Positions 1 to 8,329 of a DNA stretch of 64,000 bases are shown piece by piece. The notes under the pieces are model-generated. The model had not been told where the DNA came from, searched no databases, and saw nothing but the letters and a program-made list of their open reading frames with translations. Every line of letters begins with the position of its first letter. Position 1 is the first letter of the stretch. Where the stretch lies: assembly GCA_015059845.1 (NCBI GenBank), contig SUZR01000001.1, positions 1 through 64,000 on the forward strand. The letters are read 5' to 3'. The translations under genes and the position numbers were made by a program. This stretch comes from Rikenellaceae bacterium. Lineage in GTDB: Bacteria > Bacteroidota > Bacteroidia > Bacteroidales > Rikenellaceae.

Positions 1-76
1 GGAAATCAGAACTAAAAGAAAATAATATTGAGCCGAAGACCGTGCGTACAGTCTCGGCTGAACAATCAAATATCAT
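1..76 (-). CDS. possible start of a gene running off the left edge
   Basis: A minus-strand frame opens at an ATG at 76 and stays open to the window edge (25 codons, beginning MIFDCSAETV). A good minus-strand promoter element lies 43 bases upstream (120-127), so something is transcribed here. Positions 31-59 of the same stretch can also form a hairpin of about 12 pairs (one bulge, one G-U), so this may be a structured leader rather than coding sequence. I do not recognise the peptide, and it is too short to assign a family. Confidence 0.3.
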   Translation of the reverse strand, partial: MIFDCSAETVRTVFGSILFSFSSDF

Positions 77-119
77 TTATTATCTTTTAGTTTCCGATAA
101 AGCTGAACAGCTCGCAATA

Positions 120-127
120 CAAAGATA
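120..127 (-). promoter_or_regulatory. minus-strand -7 promoter element
   Basis: The minus strand reads TATCTTTG, matching the Bacteroidota -7 consensus TAnnTTTG exactly. It points left toward the window edge. No clear -33 TTTG was seen. Confidence 0.55.
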
Positions 128-228
128 TGAATAAACTTCCTAAATATACCATTAATAGCGCGTTATATCCTAATTGGACCACAAAAACAGCTGCCCACCC
201 CCCCCCGCAAATTGTGAACTTTTTGGCC

Positions 229-267
229 AAAAAAAATCTGCCAAATCCCGAAAGACTTGACAGATTT
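229..267 (-). terminator. terminator of ffh
   Basis: An inverted repeat, AAATCTG (234-240) against CAGATTT (261-267), is extended inward by CAA/TTG-type pairs. On the minus strand a run of T follows (from 236 down to 229). It lies just after the ffh stop codon. A nine-C homopolymer (198-206) sits a little further downstream. Confidence 0.7.
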
Positions 268-287
268 CTTTATTTGATTTTTTCTTT

Positions 288-1628
288 TTATCTGCGGAAA
301 CCGCCGCCACGACGCATCTGCTGCATACGCTGCTGAAGGCCGCCTCCGGCTACCATCTTCATCATCTTGCGGGTCTCCTCAAACTGCTTCATCAAACGGT
401 TAACGTCAGCCATCGTAGTACCCGAACCCTTGGCGATACGCTCACGGCGCTTAGCGTTGATAATCTCGGGCTTCTCACGCTCGGCAGGGGTCATCGAAGA
501 GATGATTGCCTCGGTCTGCTTGAAAGCGTCGTCGGGAATATCCACATTCTGCAACATCTTACCCATACCCGGAATCATCGAAGCGATATCCTTCAGGTTA
601 CCCATCTTCTTAATCTGGTTAATCTGGTCGAGGAAGTCGTTGAAATTGAACTGGTCCTTAACGAGTTTCTTCTTCAACTTACGTGCTGCCTCCTCGTCAT
701 ACTGCTCCTGTGCGCGCTCAACAAGCGAAACGACATCACCCATACCCAGGATACGGTCGGCCATACGCTCGGGGTGGAAGACCTGCAATGCATCCATCTT
801 CTCGCCCGAAGAGATAAACTTCAACGGCTTATCCACAACAGAGCGAATAGAGATAGCAGCACCACCGCGTGTATCACCGTCCAACTTGGTGAGTACCACG
901 CCATCGAAGTCCAAGCGGTCGTTGAACTCCTTGGCGGTATTTACAGCATCCTGACCTGTCATTGAATCGACAACGAACAGCGTCTCGCTGGGCTTCACGG
1001 CAGCCTTGATTGCGGTAATCTCCTGCATCATAGCCTCATCTACGGCCAGACGACCTGCGGTATCGACGATTACGGTGTTGTACGACTTCTGACGTGCGTA
1101 GGCGATAGCGTTCTCGGCAATCTGCACGGGGTTCATATTACCATCCTCGGTATAAACCTCCACGCCAATCTGCTCGCCCAGAACCTTCAGCTGGTCGATA
1201 GCTGCGGGACGATATACGTCACCAGCTACGAGCAACACCTGACGGCCCTTCTTCGACTTAAGCATAGATGCCAGCTTGCCAGAGAAGGTAGTCTTACCCG
1301 AACCCTGCAAACCTGCGATAAGGATAACGGCGGGGTTGCCCTCCAGCTTGATGTCGGTAGCCGTGCCACCCATCAACTGTGCCAACTCATCGCGTACAAT
1401 CTTGGTCATCATCTGGCCGGGCTTGACGGCTGTAAGCACATCCTGACCCAATGCCTTCTGCTTAACCTGGTCGGTGAAGGTCTTTGCCACCTTGTAGTTC
1501 ACGTCGGCGTCAATCAATGCGCGGCGAATCTCCTTCAGAGTTTCGGCAACGTTAATCTCGGTGATACGGCCCTCTCCCTTAAGTATCTTAAACGAGCGTT
1601 CAAGTTTGTCTGTTAAATTTTCAAACAT
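288..1628 (-). CDS. ffh: signal recognition particle GTPase Ffh
   Basis: Cytoplasmic GTPase that binds signal peptides emerging from the ribosome and, with the SRP RNA and FtsY, delivers them to SecYEG. The 446-residue length is normal. Visible order: N-terminal helical bundle, P-loop GLQGSGKTT near residue 110, DTAGR near 190, TKLDGD near 248, then a methionine-rich M domain (PGMGKM near 355 and the MKMVAGGG...MQQMRRGGG tail) that binds signal peptides and 4.5S RNA. Monocistronic, with its own -7 element upstream and a terminator downstream. The family assignment is secure. Confidence 0.97.
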   Translation of the reverse strand: MFENLTDKLERSFKILKGEGRITEINVAETLKEIRRALIDADVNYKVAKTFTDQVKQKALGQDVLTAVKPGQMMTKIVRDELAQLMGGTATDIKLEGNPAVILIAGLQGSGKTTFSGKLASMLKSKKGRQVLLVAGDVYRPAAIDQLKVLGEQIGVEVYTEDGNMNPVQIAENAIAYARQKSYNTVIVDTAGRLAVDEAMMQEITAIKAAVKPSETLFVVDSMTGQDAVNTAKEFNDRLDFDGVVLTKLDGDTRGGAAISIRSVVDKPLKFISSGEKMDALQVFHPERMADRILGMGDVVSLVERAQEQYDEEAARKLKKKLVKDQFNFNDFLDQINQIKKMGNLKDIASMIPGMGKMLQNVDIPDDAFKQTEAIISSMTPAEREKPEIINAKRRERIAKGSGTTMADVNRLMKQFEETRKMMKMVAGGGLQQRMQQMRRGGGFRR

Positions 1629-1699
1629 ATCTTTTGTGTTTTAGTTTTTTCGGGGTTGTTTCGCGCCTGCATATTACGCATATACGCGAAAAAATCGCA

Positions 1700-1707
1700 C
1701 AAAGATA
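1700..1707 (-). promoter_or_regulatory. -7 promoter element of ffh
   Basis: TATCTTTG on the minus strand, about 70 bases upstream of the ffh start. It gives a leader of roughly 65 bases. No convincing -33 element. Confidence 0.5.
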
Positions 1708-1805
1708 TAAAATCTTTGGCTATTGCCGACTCTTTGGCGGCGAAATTGTGCTTAAATAATTGAAAACCTATCAAAAATGTGAGGTGCAGGGTGTGAAAAA
1801 ATCGT

Positions 1806-1813
1806 TACCTTTG
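1806..1813 (+). promoter_or_regulatory. -7 promoter element of the DUF4491 gene
   Basis: TACCTTTG matches TAnnTTTG. Transcription would start near 1820, so an in-frame GTG at 1816 cannot be the start; this supports the ATG at 1840. Confidence 0.6.
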
Positions 1814-1839
1814 CCGTGCAAATTAAAAACTTTATAGCG

Positions 1840-2121
1840 ATGTATTTTACAGGATTAATTATAGGCGTAGCGACATTCTTTATTATCGGCCTGTTTCATC
1901 CTCTGGTAATCAAGGGTGAATACTACTTCGGAACGCGTATATGGTGGGTTTTTGCCTTAATGGGTGTGGTGGCGATTGCGGCGTCACTGATGGTGGAGAA
2001 TGTGTTGTGGTCCACGCTCTTGGCTGTATGGGGCGCATCATCATTCTGGTCTATCGGCGAGCTTTTCGAGCAGAAGAAAAGAGTGGAGCGTGGATGGTTT
2101 CCCAAGCGTGAGAAGAAATAA
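1840..2121 (+). CDS. small integral membrane protein, DUF4491 family
   Basis: A 93-residue inner-membrane protein of unknown function that resembles the DUF4491 family of Bacteroidales. Three hydrophobic segments are visible (about residues 3-20, 33-50 and 53-70), followed by a basic tail ending KREKK, which suggests a cytoplasmic C-terminus. The ATG at 1840 was chosen because the promoter element ends at 1813 and an upstream in-frame GTG would be at or before the transcript start. It is alone between ffh and a bidirectional terminator, so context gives no clue to its role. Confidence 0.8.
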   Translation: MYFTGLIIGVATFFIIGLFHPLVIKGEYYFGTRIWWVFALMGVVAIAASLMVENVLWSTLLAVWGASSFWSIGELFEQKKRVERGWFPKREKK

Positions 2122-2154
2122 AAAATCGGGCCCTTTGCGGAGCCCGATTTTTTT
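2120..2154. terminator. bidirectional terminator
   Basis: ATCGGGC (2125-2131) pairs with GCCCGAT (2142-2148). An A run precedes it and a T run follows, so it can stop both the DUF4491 gene (+) and the convergent glycerophosphodiesterase gene (-). Confidence 0.85.
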
Positions 2155-2941
2155 ATTTACCTGTTTTCACTCTCTCCAACAGTCGCTCAGGATTGTCGGT
2201 TGTGATGTAGTCAAATTTGCGGTCGAGGAACCACGTCATACCCTCCTCCGAGTTGATTGTCCACGCATTGAGATGCACGCCACGCTGACGGAAGGTATCT
2301 ACCCAGTCGGGGTGGTTGAAGAGGTGGATATCTTGATAATCAATAGCCTTGATACCTCGTTTTTGCACCTCGTCGGGGTGCATCTCAGGCAGCTCCACCT
2401 TCCAGCGACCGAGGTACGCAATGGGCAGAGAGGTAATCTCTCGCATAGCGTCATAAGTCGGTATGTGTGCCACCAGATACTCTACCCACGGCTCAGCCTC
2501 CATCTCCTTTACCAACTTGGCGGTAGCAACACCGATAGCAACAGCGTGTTCGTCGGAGCCGATATTCTTAACATCAATAATGAGCTTCGTGCCCCTCTGT
2601 TTCTTTACAAAGGCGATGTACTCGCGCAGGGTAGGCAGTTTCTCGCCATTCTTTAGCGGCTTCTTTATTAGGTCTGCATACTTCGCGTGCTCAATCTCCA
2701 ATCCATTGTACGTCGGGTCGTGCGTTACAACCAGCGAGTCGTCAACTGTAAGATGCACGTCACACTCCGAGCCGTGGCAACCCATCTCGGCAGCTGCTCG
2801 GAATGACGCCAATGAGTTCTGTGGGTGGCCTGTGTTCTTCCACGCTCCGCGATGTGCTACAACACAGTTTTGACGGAAATTTTGTGCCATAACCGTGGTG
2901 GCGCAGAGTAGGAAACTAAGAATAATAAATAATCTTTTCAT
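2153..2941 (-). CDS. secreted glycerophosphodiester phosphodiesterase
   Basis: Hydrolyses glycerophosphodiesters (deacylated phospholipids) to glycerol-3-phosphate and an alcohol. A 262-residue GDPD-family protein with a cleavable signal peptide ending near residue 19 (VMAQ). GDPD landmarks: VAHRGAW near the N-terminus (general acid/base His), ECDVHLTVDDSLVVTHDPT (metal-binding Glu/Asp and second His), LIIDVK, and C-terminal NAWTINS...DYITTDNP. It lies 30 bases downstream of the MazG-like gene on the same strand, so the two are probably co-transcribed. Substrate range cannot be told from sequence. Confidence 0.92.
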   Translation of the reverse strand: MKRLFIILSFLLCATTVMAQNFRQNCVVAHRGAWKNTGHPQNSLASFRAAAEMGCHGSECDVHLTVDDSLVVTHDPTYNGLEIEHAKYADLIKKPLKNGEKLPTLREYIAFVKKQRGTKLIIDVKNIGSDEHAVAIGVATAKLVKEMEAEPWVEYLVAHIPTYDAMREITSLPIAYLGRWKVELPEMHPDEVQKRGIKAIDYQDIHLFNHPDWVDTFRQRGVHLNAWTINSEEGMTWFLDRKFDYITTDNPERLLERVKTGK

Positions 2942-2971
2942 ATTGTATATTAGTTTATTACGTTTTTTTAT

Positions 2972-3292
2972 TTATAGCTTTGGGTTAAGTTTGTGACGCT
3001 CTTTGTCGCGCTCACTCTTTTTCTGGAAATTACGCTCCATTGCCTGCTCCAAATCTACTCCCGTCTGGTTGGCAAGGCATGTCAGTACCCACAATACATC
3101 GGCCATCTCATCAGCCAAGTTATCCTTCTCACCCGCCTTGAATGATTGGTCACCGTAGCGGCGTGCCATAACGCGCGCCAACTCGCCAACCTCCTCGGTG
3201 AGTACGGCCATATTGGTCAACTCGCTGAAGTGGCGAACTCCGTATTCGTGAATCCAGTCATCTACGCGTTGTTGCAACTCTCGTATCTCCAT
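2972..3292 (-). CDS. MazG-like nucleotide pyrophosphohydrolase
   Basis: A 106-residue all-alpha pyrophosphohydrolase expected to cleave (d)NTPs, perhaps abnormal ones, to monophosphates. The metal-binding pattern of the MazG/dUTPase-2 superfamily is visible: EEVGE near residue 35 and DEMADV near 60. The start at 3292 (MEIRELQQR) was chosen because a -7 element (3311-3318) would start transcription near 3305, excluding the longer frame start at 3388. The preferred nucleotide is unknown. Confidence 0.85.
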   Translation of the reverse strand: MEIRELQQRVDDWIHEYGVRHFSELTNMAVLTEEVGELARVMARRYGDQSFKAGEKDNLADEMADVLWVLTCLANQTGVDLEQAMERNFQKKSERDKERHKLNPKL

Positions 3293-3310
3293 ATCGCTCA
3301 AATTATATCT

Positions 3311-3318
3311 CAAAGATA
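3311..3318 (-). promoter_or_regulatory. -7 promoter element of the MazG-like/GDPD operon
   Basis: TATCTTTG on the minus strand, 18 bases before the MazG-like ATG. It sets the start codon and is divergent from the GH127 promoter 43 bases away. Confidence 0.65.
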
Positions 3319-3360
3319 CGATTTTTTGCGTAATAAATGGCTGAAATGGATATAAAATAT

Positions 3361-3368
3361 TATCTTTG
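3361..3368 (+). promoter_or_regulatory. -7 promoter element of the GH127 gene
   Basis: TATCTTTG, 22 bases before the ATG at 3391. It excludes upstream in-frame ATG codons at 3337 and 3346. Confidence 0.65.
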
Positions 3369-3390
3369 TATAATAGCAAATCTGTCAATT

Positions 3391-5877
3391 ATGAATATGC
3401 GTAATCTAATTTCTGCTGGAGTGCTGGCTATGATTATGTCGGCTTGCTCCACAACTGCCGAGGTGACGCCATATGATGGTGCCTTAACTCAAATCTCTTT
3501 TGATAAGGTTACTCTGCAAGATGATTTCTGGCTGCCGCGACTTAATACGCAGAAGCAGGTACTTGTGCCGTTTGCTCTCGAAAAGACCGAGTCGGCGGTG
3601 GAGAATCTGCGCCGTGTGGGTGCATATCTGCGTGGTGAGAAGGTGACCGAGCGTTTTGTGGGTCCATACTATGTTGCTTCCGACCTCTTTAAGGTGATGG
3701 AGGGCGCTGCCTATCTGCTTACGCTTGAGAAGGATGAGGCTTTGGAGCAGCAGATGGACGAGATTATTGACGTAATCGCAGCGGCGCAGGCTCCCGACGG
3801 CTATCTCTACGAGCATCATATCCTGCCCAAACACCTGCGTAACCCTGGAAATAATGCGGGTGAGCGTCCCTATTCGTATGTTGACCATAGCCACGAGTTG
3901 TATAATATGGGTCATATGTACGAGGGTGCTGTGGCATATTATCGTGCTACGGGCAAGCGCAAGTGGCTAGATGTAGCGGAGAAGAGTGCCCGCCATATCA
4001 ATAAAGTATTTTTCGAGGGCGACCCCGCGTATAATGATGGTAAACCCGTAATGCAGGCCCCGGGCCACGAGGAGATTGAGTTGGCGTTGGTGAAGTTGTA
4101 TCAGGCCACGGGCGAGAAGCTATATCTCGAGATGGCGAAGAAGTTTATCGACATACGAGGTGTGACATACAAACCTCAGGGAACGGGTATTCTGAGCTAC
4201 GACTACGCCCAGCAATATCAGCCCGTGCGTGAGCAGCGTAAGGCCATAGGTCACGCCGTTCGTGCTACATATCTCTATTCGGGTATGGCCGACGTGGCGG
4301 CTATGATGGGTGACACAACGCTTGTACCTGCTTTGGATGCTATCTGGCACGATATCGTAGATAAGAAGATGCACATCACGGGAGGTCTTGGCGCTGTGCC
4401 GGGTATTGAGGGCTTTGGTCCTGATTATGAGTTGCCGAACAAGAATACATACGACGAGACGTGTGCTGCCGTAGGAAATGTATTTTTCAACTACCGTATG
4501 TTCCTGATGTCGGGCGATGCGAAGTATGTCGATGTTGCCGAGGTGGCATTATATAATAATGTGCTGGCGGGTGTAAATCTTGCGGGTAATCGTTTCTTCT
4601 ACGTAAATCCGCTGGAGGCCGATGGTCGCAAGGCCTTTAACCACGGCACGGCAGGTCGCGCACAGTGGTTTGGTACGGCGTGCTGTCCCTCGAATCTTGC
4701 ACGTTTGATTCCGCAGGTGTCGGGTATGGCATACTCTTATGCCGAGGATAATATCTTCTGCGGATTCTATGTTGGCTCGGAGGTTGAGATTCCATTGACA
4801 GGCGGAAATGTTGTGCTTAGTCAGCATACAGAGTATCCGTTCGATGGAGGTGTAACTATTGATGTGAATCCTGCAAACAATGGCGAGGAGTTCACTCTGT
4901 GGCTGCGTATTCCCACTTGGTGTGGTGATAAGTTCGTGCCGGGTGATTTGTATAGCTACGATGATGCCGTGGAGTCAAATGTCGTGGCTCGCGTGAATGG
5001 TCGCAAGGTACGTGGCGAGGTGGTAAATGGCTTCCTGCCTGTGCGCCGTGCCTGGAAGGCGGGTGATAAGGTTGAATTGGAGTTGCCTATGCCCGTTCGT
5101 TTCAATATTGCCGATGAGCGTGTTGAGGCAGACCGTAATCGCGTGTGCGTGACACGTGGCCCGCTGGTATATTGTGCCGAGGAGCCTGATAATGAGTATA
5201 TGGTATCATCTTATGTGTTGGGTGATAACAGCCGAATAAATAGCGAGATAGATGAGTTCACATCAGGCGTTATGGCAACCATTCCGACCATTACGTTGGA
5301 TGCTTCGGCCGTAGCTGAGGATGGTGTGGTTGAATCGGCTATAACTCTGATTCCTTACTATTCGTGGAACAATCGTGGTGATAATAAGGCTATGAATGTC
5401 TGGTTTGCACGTGATGCCGAGACGGCCCGCGAGGGTATGGTTGTAACGGTGGGAAATATTGCCGATGTGAAGGCGTCGCACACCTACTCAAGAGATGAGA
5501 TTTTTGCTGTTGCCGATGGTAAGCAGCCCTCGAATTCGAAGGATACCACAATACCTCGCTGGTCAAGCTGGTCACAGCGCGGCAAGGAGCAGTGGATGGA
5601 GGTAAAACTCAAGAGCGTACAGGATGTAGAGGCCGTGTCGGTCTATTGGTATGATGATGCCGGTGGCGTGCAGGTACCTGCGGCGTGGAGCCTGGAGTAT
5701 ATGAGCGATGGCAAGTGGGTGGAGTTCAAGCCCTACGTCACCGACCGTTTCGGGACAGCTGCTGACCAATATAATATGGTCCATCCAGCTACGCCCGTAA
5801 AGACAGATTTGTTGCGTTTGAAGATGAAACCGAAGGCAAATGCTACGGTGGGTATTTTGGAGTTAACGGTAGAGTAG
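3391..5877 (+). CDS. GH127-family glycoside hydrolase lipoprotein (beta-L-arabinofuranosidase type)
   Basis: An 828-residue glycosidase of family GH127 (former DUF1680); characterised members remove beta-L-arabinofuranose from plant hydroxyproline-rich glycoproteins. The N-terminus has a lipoprotein signal with a lipobox cysteine at about residue 17 (MIMSAC), so it should be anchored in an outer or periplasmic membrane. Catalytic zinc ligands of the family can be matched: a Glu-Thr-Cys (YDETCAA, near residue 360) and a Cys-Cys pair (TACCPSN, near 430). An alpha/alpha-barrel is followed by beta-rich domains, and the last 130 residues look like an added beta-sandwich. A thioesterase gene follows after 2 bases. 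No SusCD pair is nearby, so this is not a typical polysaccharide-utilisation locus. The exact substrate is inferred. Confidence 0.88.
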   Translation: MNMRNLISAGVLAMIMSACSTTAEVTPYDGALTQISFDKVTLQDDFWLPRLNTQKQVLVPFALEKTESAVENLRRVGAYLRGEKVTERFVGPYYVASDLFKVMEGAAYLLTLEKDEALEQQMDEIIDVIAAAQAPDGYLYEHHILPKHLRNPGNNAGERPYSYVDHSHELYNMGHMYEGAVAYYRATGKRKWLDVAEKSARHINKVFFEGDPAYNDGKPVMQAPGHEEIELALVKLYQATGEKLYLEMAKKFIDIRGVTYKPQGTGILSYDYAQQYQPVREQRKAIGHAVRATYLYSGMADVAAMMGDTTLVPALDAIWHDIVDKKMHITGGLGAVPGIEGFGPDYELPNKNTYDETCAAVGNVFFNYRMFLMSGDAKYVDVAEVALYNNVLAGVNLAGNRFFYVNPLEADGRKAFNHGTAGRAQWFGTACCPSNLARLIPQVSGMAYSYAEDNIFCGFYVGSEVEIPLTGGNVVLSQHTEYPFDGGVTIDVNPANNGEEFTLWLRIPTWCGDKFVPGDLYSYDDAVESNVVARVNGRKVRGEVVNGFLPVRRAWKAGDKVELELPMPVRFNIADERVEADRNRVCVTRGPLVYCAEEPDNEYMVSSYVLGDNSRINSEIDEFTSGVMATIPTITLDASAVAEDGVVESAITLIPYYSWNNRGDNKAMNVWFARDAETAREGMVVTVGNIADVKASHTYSRDEIFAVADGKQPSNSKDTTIPRWSSWSQRGKEQWMEVKLKSVQDVEAVSVYWYDDAGGVQVPAAWSLEYMSDGKWVEFKPYVTDRFGTAADQYNMVHPATPVKTDLLRLKMKPKANATVGILELTVE

Positions 5878-5879
5878 AT

Positions 5880-6251
5880 ATGTTGGAGATAGGATTAAGA
5901 TACGAGAGCAGAACGACGGTCTCGACTGCAAATAGTGCCAAAACATTGGGCTCGGGCGATATGGATGTGTTTGCAACGCCTGCGATGGTGGCGCTAATGG
6001 AGAATGCGGCTATGTTGGCTGTGGCTGCGGAGTTACCCGAGGGCTCGGCAACGGTGGGTACGCAGATGAATACATCGCACATCAAGGCTTCGCCCTTAGG
6101 TGCTGTGATAACCGCCTCGGCAGAGCTCACGGCGGTGGATGGTCGCAAGCTGACCTTTGCCGTAAAGGCGTGGGATGAGAAGGGTGTTATCGGCGAGGGC
6201 GAACATACTCGTTTTGTTGTTGATAGAGCGCGTTTTCTGAGTAAACTATAG
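5880..6251 (+). CDS. hot-dog thioesterase, FlK-like
   Basis: A 123-residue single-domain acyl-CoA thioesterase-like protein resembling the fluoroacetyl-CoA thioesterase (FlK) family. Visible family features are the acidic-residue helix segment (PAMVALMENAAM) and the VGTQMNTSHIKASPLG strand that includes the conserved histidine. It starts 2 bases after the GH127 stop, so it is translated from the same message, though no functional link is obvious. The physiological thioester is unknown; a housekeeping role clearing toxic acyl-CoAs is only a guess. Confidence 0.8.
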   Translation: MLEIGLRYESRTTVSTANSAKTLGSGDMDVFATPAMVALMENAAMLAVAAELPEGSATVGTQMNTSHIKASPLGAVITASAELTAVDGRKLTFAVKAWDEKGVIGEGEHTRFVVDRARFLSKL

Positions 6252-6300
6252 AGGCTCGAAACGTCGCATTGGATTTTTTTGCGAATAAATCGGGGTAAAT

Positions 6301-6331
6301 TTTGCCGATTGATTTTTTTGCATTACTTTTG
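6301..6331 (+). promoter_or_regulatory. promoter of tRNA-Gln
   Basis: TTTG (6301-6304), a 19-base spacer, then TACTTTTG (6324-6331). Both elements match the Bacteroidota housekeeping sigma consensus, ending 21 bases before the mature tRNA. Confidence 0.75.
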
Positions 6332-6352
6332 TCACCGCTTACGAGCAACGAT

Positions 6353-6426
6353 TGAGCTATGGTGTAACGGTAACACAGCAGATTTTGGTTCTGTTATTCT
6401 GAGTTCGAATCTCGGTAGCTCAACCA
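6353..6426 (+). tRNA. tRNA-Gln (anticodon TTG)
   Basis: A 74-base cloverleaf. Acceptor TGAGCTA (6353-6359) pairs with TAGCTCA (6416-6422), discriminator A at 6423, and CCA is encoded at 6424-6426. The anticodon loop TTTTGGT gives anticodon TTG, reading CAA/CAG. The T-loop has TTCGAAT. It is a single gene with its own promoter. Confidence 0.95.
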
Positions 6427-6546
6427 CGGGGGAGGGACTTATGGTCGCTCCCTTTTTTTGTAATAGGGGAGGGGGATGTTAAATTCTCGCTCTTTTTTTA
6501 TAGGTGTTATAGGTGATATAAGTGTTATACTTAATCTCTTTTTACG

Positions 6547-6554
6547 TATATTTG
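6547..6554 (+). promoter_or_regulatory. -7 promoter element of the GNAT gene
   Basis: TATATTTG, 17 bases before the ATG at 6572, which excludes the longer frame start at 6476. Confidence 0.6.
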
Positions 6555-6571
6555 CAAAAACAATTTTTACT

Positions 6572-7066
6572 ATGATTCTTCGCAAAGCAACAGAGCAGGA
6601 TATTCCAACAATCGAACATATAATCAAGGCGGCCAGCGCACGTCTGGGTGCAGCGGGCATTGACCAGTGGCAGCGCGGTTATCCCAACCGTGCGAGTGTC
6701 GAGCGTGATGTGGCCGATGGGGTAGGTATGGTGCTGTGTGAGGGTGATACGATTATCGTTTATGGCGCCGTAATCTTCTCTGGTGAACCTGCATACAACG
6801 ACCTTACGGGCGGCGAGTGGCTCACCGCGGGCGACTATGCCTGCGTGCATCGCCTTTGCGTAAATGAGATATTTGTGGGTATGGGATTCTCCAAGCACTT
6901 TATGATGGCGGCCGAGGCTATGGCATCCGAGCGCGTAAAGAGCATACGCATAGATACGCACCCCGAGAATAAGATTATGCAGGGCCTTATCCAGCGCTTG
7001 GGCTATACTTATTGCGGTGATGTGGTGATTGAGAGCCGCCGTCTGGCTTACGAGAAAATACTATAA
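6572..7066 (+). CDS. GNAT-family N-acetyltransferase
   Basis: A 164-residue cytoplasmic acetyl-CoA-dependent acyltransferase. It starts MILRKATEQD and shows the GNAT core: beta-strand LCVNEIFVGMGFSKHFM (motif A, although the usual Q/RxxGxG/A is replaced by VGMGFSK) and RIDTHPENKIMQGLIQRLGYTYCG (motif B, typical of the RimI/YjcK-like subgroup). The substrate is unknown. The 3' end overlaps the convergent thiamine pyrophosphokinase gene by 6 bases. Confidence 0.85.
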   Translation: MILRKATEQDIPTIEHIIKAASARLGAAGIDQWQRGYPNRASVERDVADGVGMVLCEGDTIIVYGAVIFSGEPAYNDLTGGEWLTAGDYACVHRLCVNEIFVGMGFSKHFMMAAEAMASERVKSIRIDTHPENKIMQGLIQRLGYTYCGDVVIESRRLAYEKIL

Positions 7067-7678
7067 ATAATTTATAAAAACGATATACTCTCCCTCGGCG
7101 TGGATTGTGAACTCGCTGCCCGTACAACGGTTAAGAGTTCCTTGCCACCACGCTGTGAAGTCGTATATTGGATATTTCAACCCCTTGCAGGATAGGTTTT
7201 TAGCTGAAATATTAAAGATTGAAACCTTCTGTCCAGCCTGACACTCGAAGCTACTATCATTTCGGCACGGAACGAATACTCCATAGTCGGTGAATGAGCA
7301 GACGTCTATCCCCATACGCATATACTCCACCAATAGCGCAATATTTCCGATGGTGTGGTCCTCGCACTTGCCCGTAGCCCCCACGATGGCTATATTCTTA
7401 ACGCCTTTTTCTTGTAAAAACTCTACAGCCTTTGTCTGGTCGTTGGTATCCTGGTCGGGGTTGTAGTGAATTATATCGGCAAAACGGATACGGTTTTGGT
7501 CGCTTAGCGAATCGCCATCGCCGATAATCGCATCGGGCGTATAACCCAACTCGATATAGCGGTCAGCGCCGCCGTCGCAGCACACCACGTAGGGCGCACT
7601 GTGGAGAATATGTAGTGGCGTAGAGGCTGAAGGGTATTCGCCATTGGCCAGAATCACTGCATCAAAACTATCTCTCAT
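7061..7678 (-). CDS. thiN: thiamine pyrophosphokinase
   Basis: Transfers pyrophosphate from ATP to thiamine, making the cofactor thiamine diphosphate. A 205-residue cytoplasmic enzyme with the family markers CDGGADR near residue 35, IIGDGDSLSD near 52 (metal/ATP site) and GATGKCEDHTIGN near 100, and a C-terminal beta domain. It overlaps the upstream PnuC-like gene by 11 bases, so the two are translationally linked. A salvage pair of importer plus kinase is the natural reading. Confidence 0.93.
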   Translation of the reverse strand: MRDSFDAVILANGEYPSASTPLHILHSAPYVVCCDGGADRYIELGYTPDAIIGDGDSLSDQNRIRFADIIHYNPDQDTNDQTKAVEFLQEKGVKNIAIVGATGKCEDHTIGNIALLVEYMRMGIDVCSFTDYGVFVPCRNDSSFECQAGQKVSIFNISAKNLSCKGLKYPIYDFTAWWQGTLNRCTGSEFTIHAEGEYIVFINYL

Positions 7679-8261
7679 TCTGTGTTGTCATTAATTGTTT
7701 CCATTTGCGGTATCCGAATACCACCACGATGGCATAGAGTGCATATAAGGCTGCCGTAAAGTATAAATCCTTATAAATATATAACGCCGAGCTGACCACA
7801 TCGACGATGAACCATACCCACCATTGCTCGATATATTTCCGAGCCAGAAGCCACATACCCACTACGCTCAATGCTGTAGTGAATGCATCGGCCCACGGAA
7901 CAGTGCTGTCGGTGAAGTGAATCAGCAACCACGCTATTGCAAGTTGCAAAATCGCATATATGCCGATAATCTTTACCCATATCTTTACGGGGGTGTGGGT
8001 TATGGGAAGCTCCTGATTCTGAGTAGTGTCATTCTGCCCAAAGAGCTTAAAACCGTACTTCCACGCGGCCCAACCGTAAATGGCGATAAGCAGGTAGTAG
8101 ATGTTTATACCGAAGTCGGCATATAACCCCGCATCATAATAGACAAAAAGATATATGGCCGGCATAACGATGCTGGCTATCCATAGGTATATGCTCGCCC
8201 GATACTCTAACCATAAATATATGATGCCGACTATCGTGCCTAATATCTCTATCGTCTGCAT
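7668..8261 (-). CDS. pnuC: PnuC-family vitamin transporter, probably for thiamine (PnuT)
   Basis: A 197-residue inner-membrane facilitator of the PnuC/SWEET-like family with about seven hydrophobic segments. PnuC imports nicotinamide riboside, but members paired with thiamine pyrophosphokinase are regarded as thiamine transporters (PnuT), where phosphorylation traps the vitamin. The overlap with thiN supports that reading here. Family features include WLEYRASIYLWIASI near residue 20 and the C-terminal WWVWFIVDVVSSALYI. No TPP riboswitch was recognised in the 79-base upstream gap. Confidence 0.85.
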   Translation of the reverse strand: MQTIEILGTIVGIIYLWLEYRASIYLWIASIVMPAIYLFVYYDAGLYADFGINIYYLLIAIYGWAAWKYGFKLFGQNDTTQNQELPITHTPVKIWVKIIGIYAILQLAIAWLLIHFTDSTVPWADAFTTALSVVGMWLLARKYIEQWWVWFIVDVVSSALYIYKDLYFTAALYALYAIVVVFGYRKWKQLMTTQNER

Positions 8262-8305
8262 TGCGATGTTTTTTGAAAAATAAGCCTCTTCTCAAAAGCC
8301 CGAAA

Positions 8306-8313
8306 CAAAGATA
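8306..8313 (-). promoter_or_regulatory. -7 promoter element of pnuC-thiN
   Basis: TATCTTTG on the minus strand, 44 bases before the pnuC ATG. The leader is too short for a THI-box riboswitch. Confidence 0.6.
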
Positions 8314-8329
8314 ATTAGAAAAATATTAT

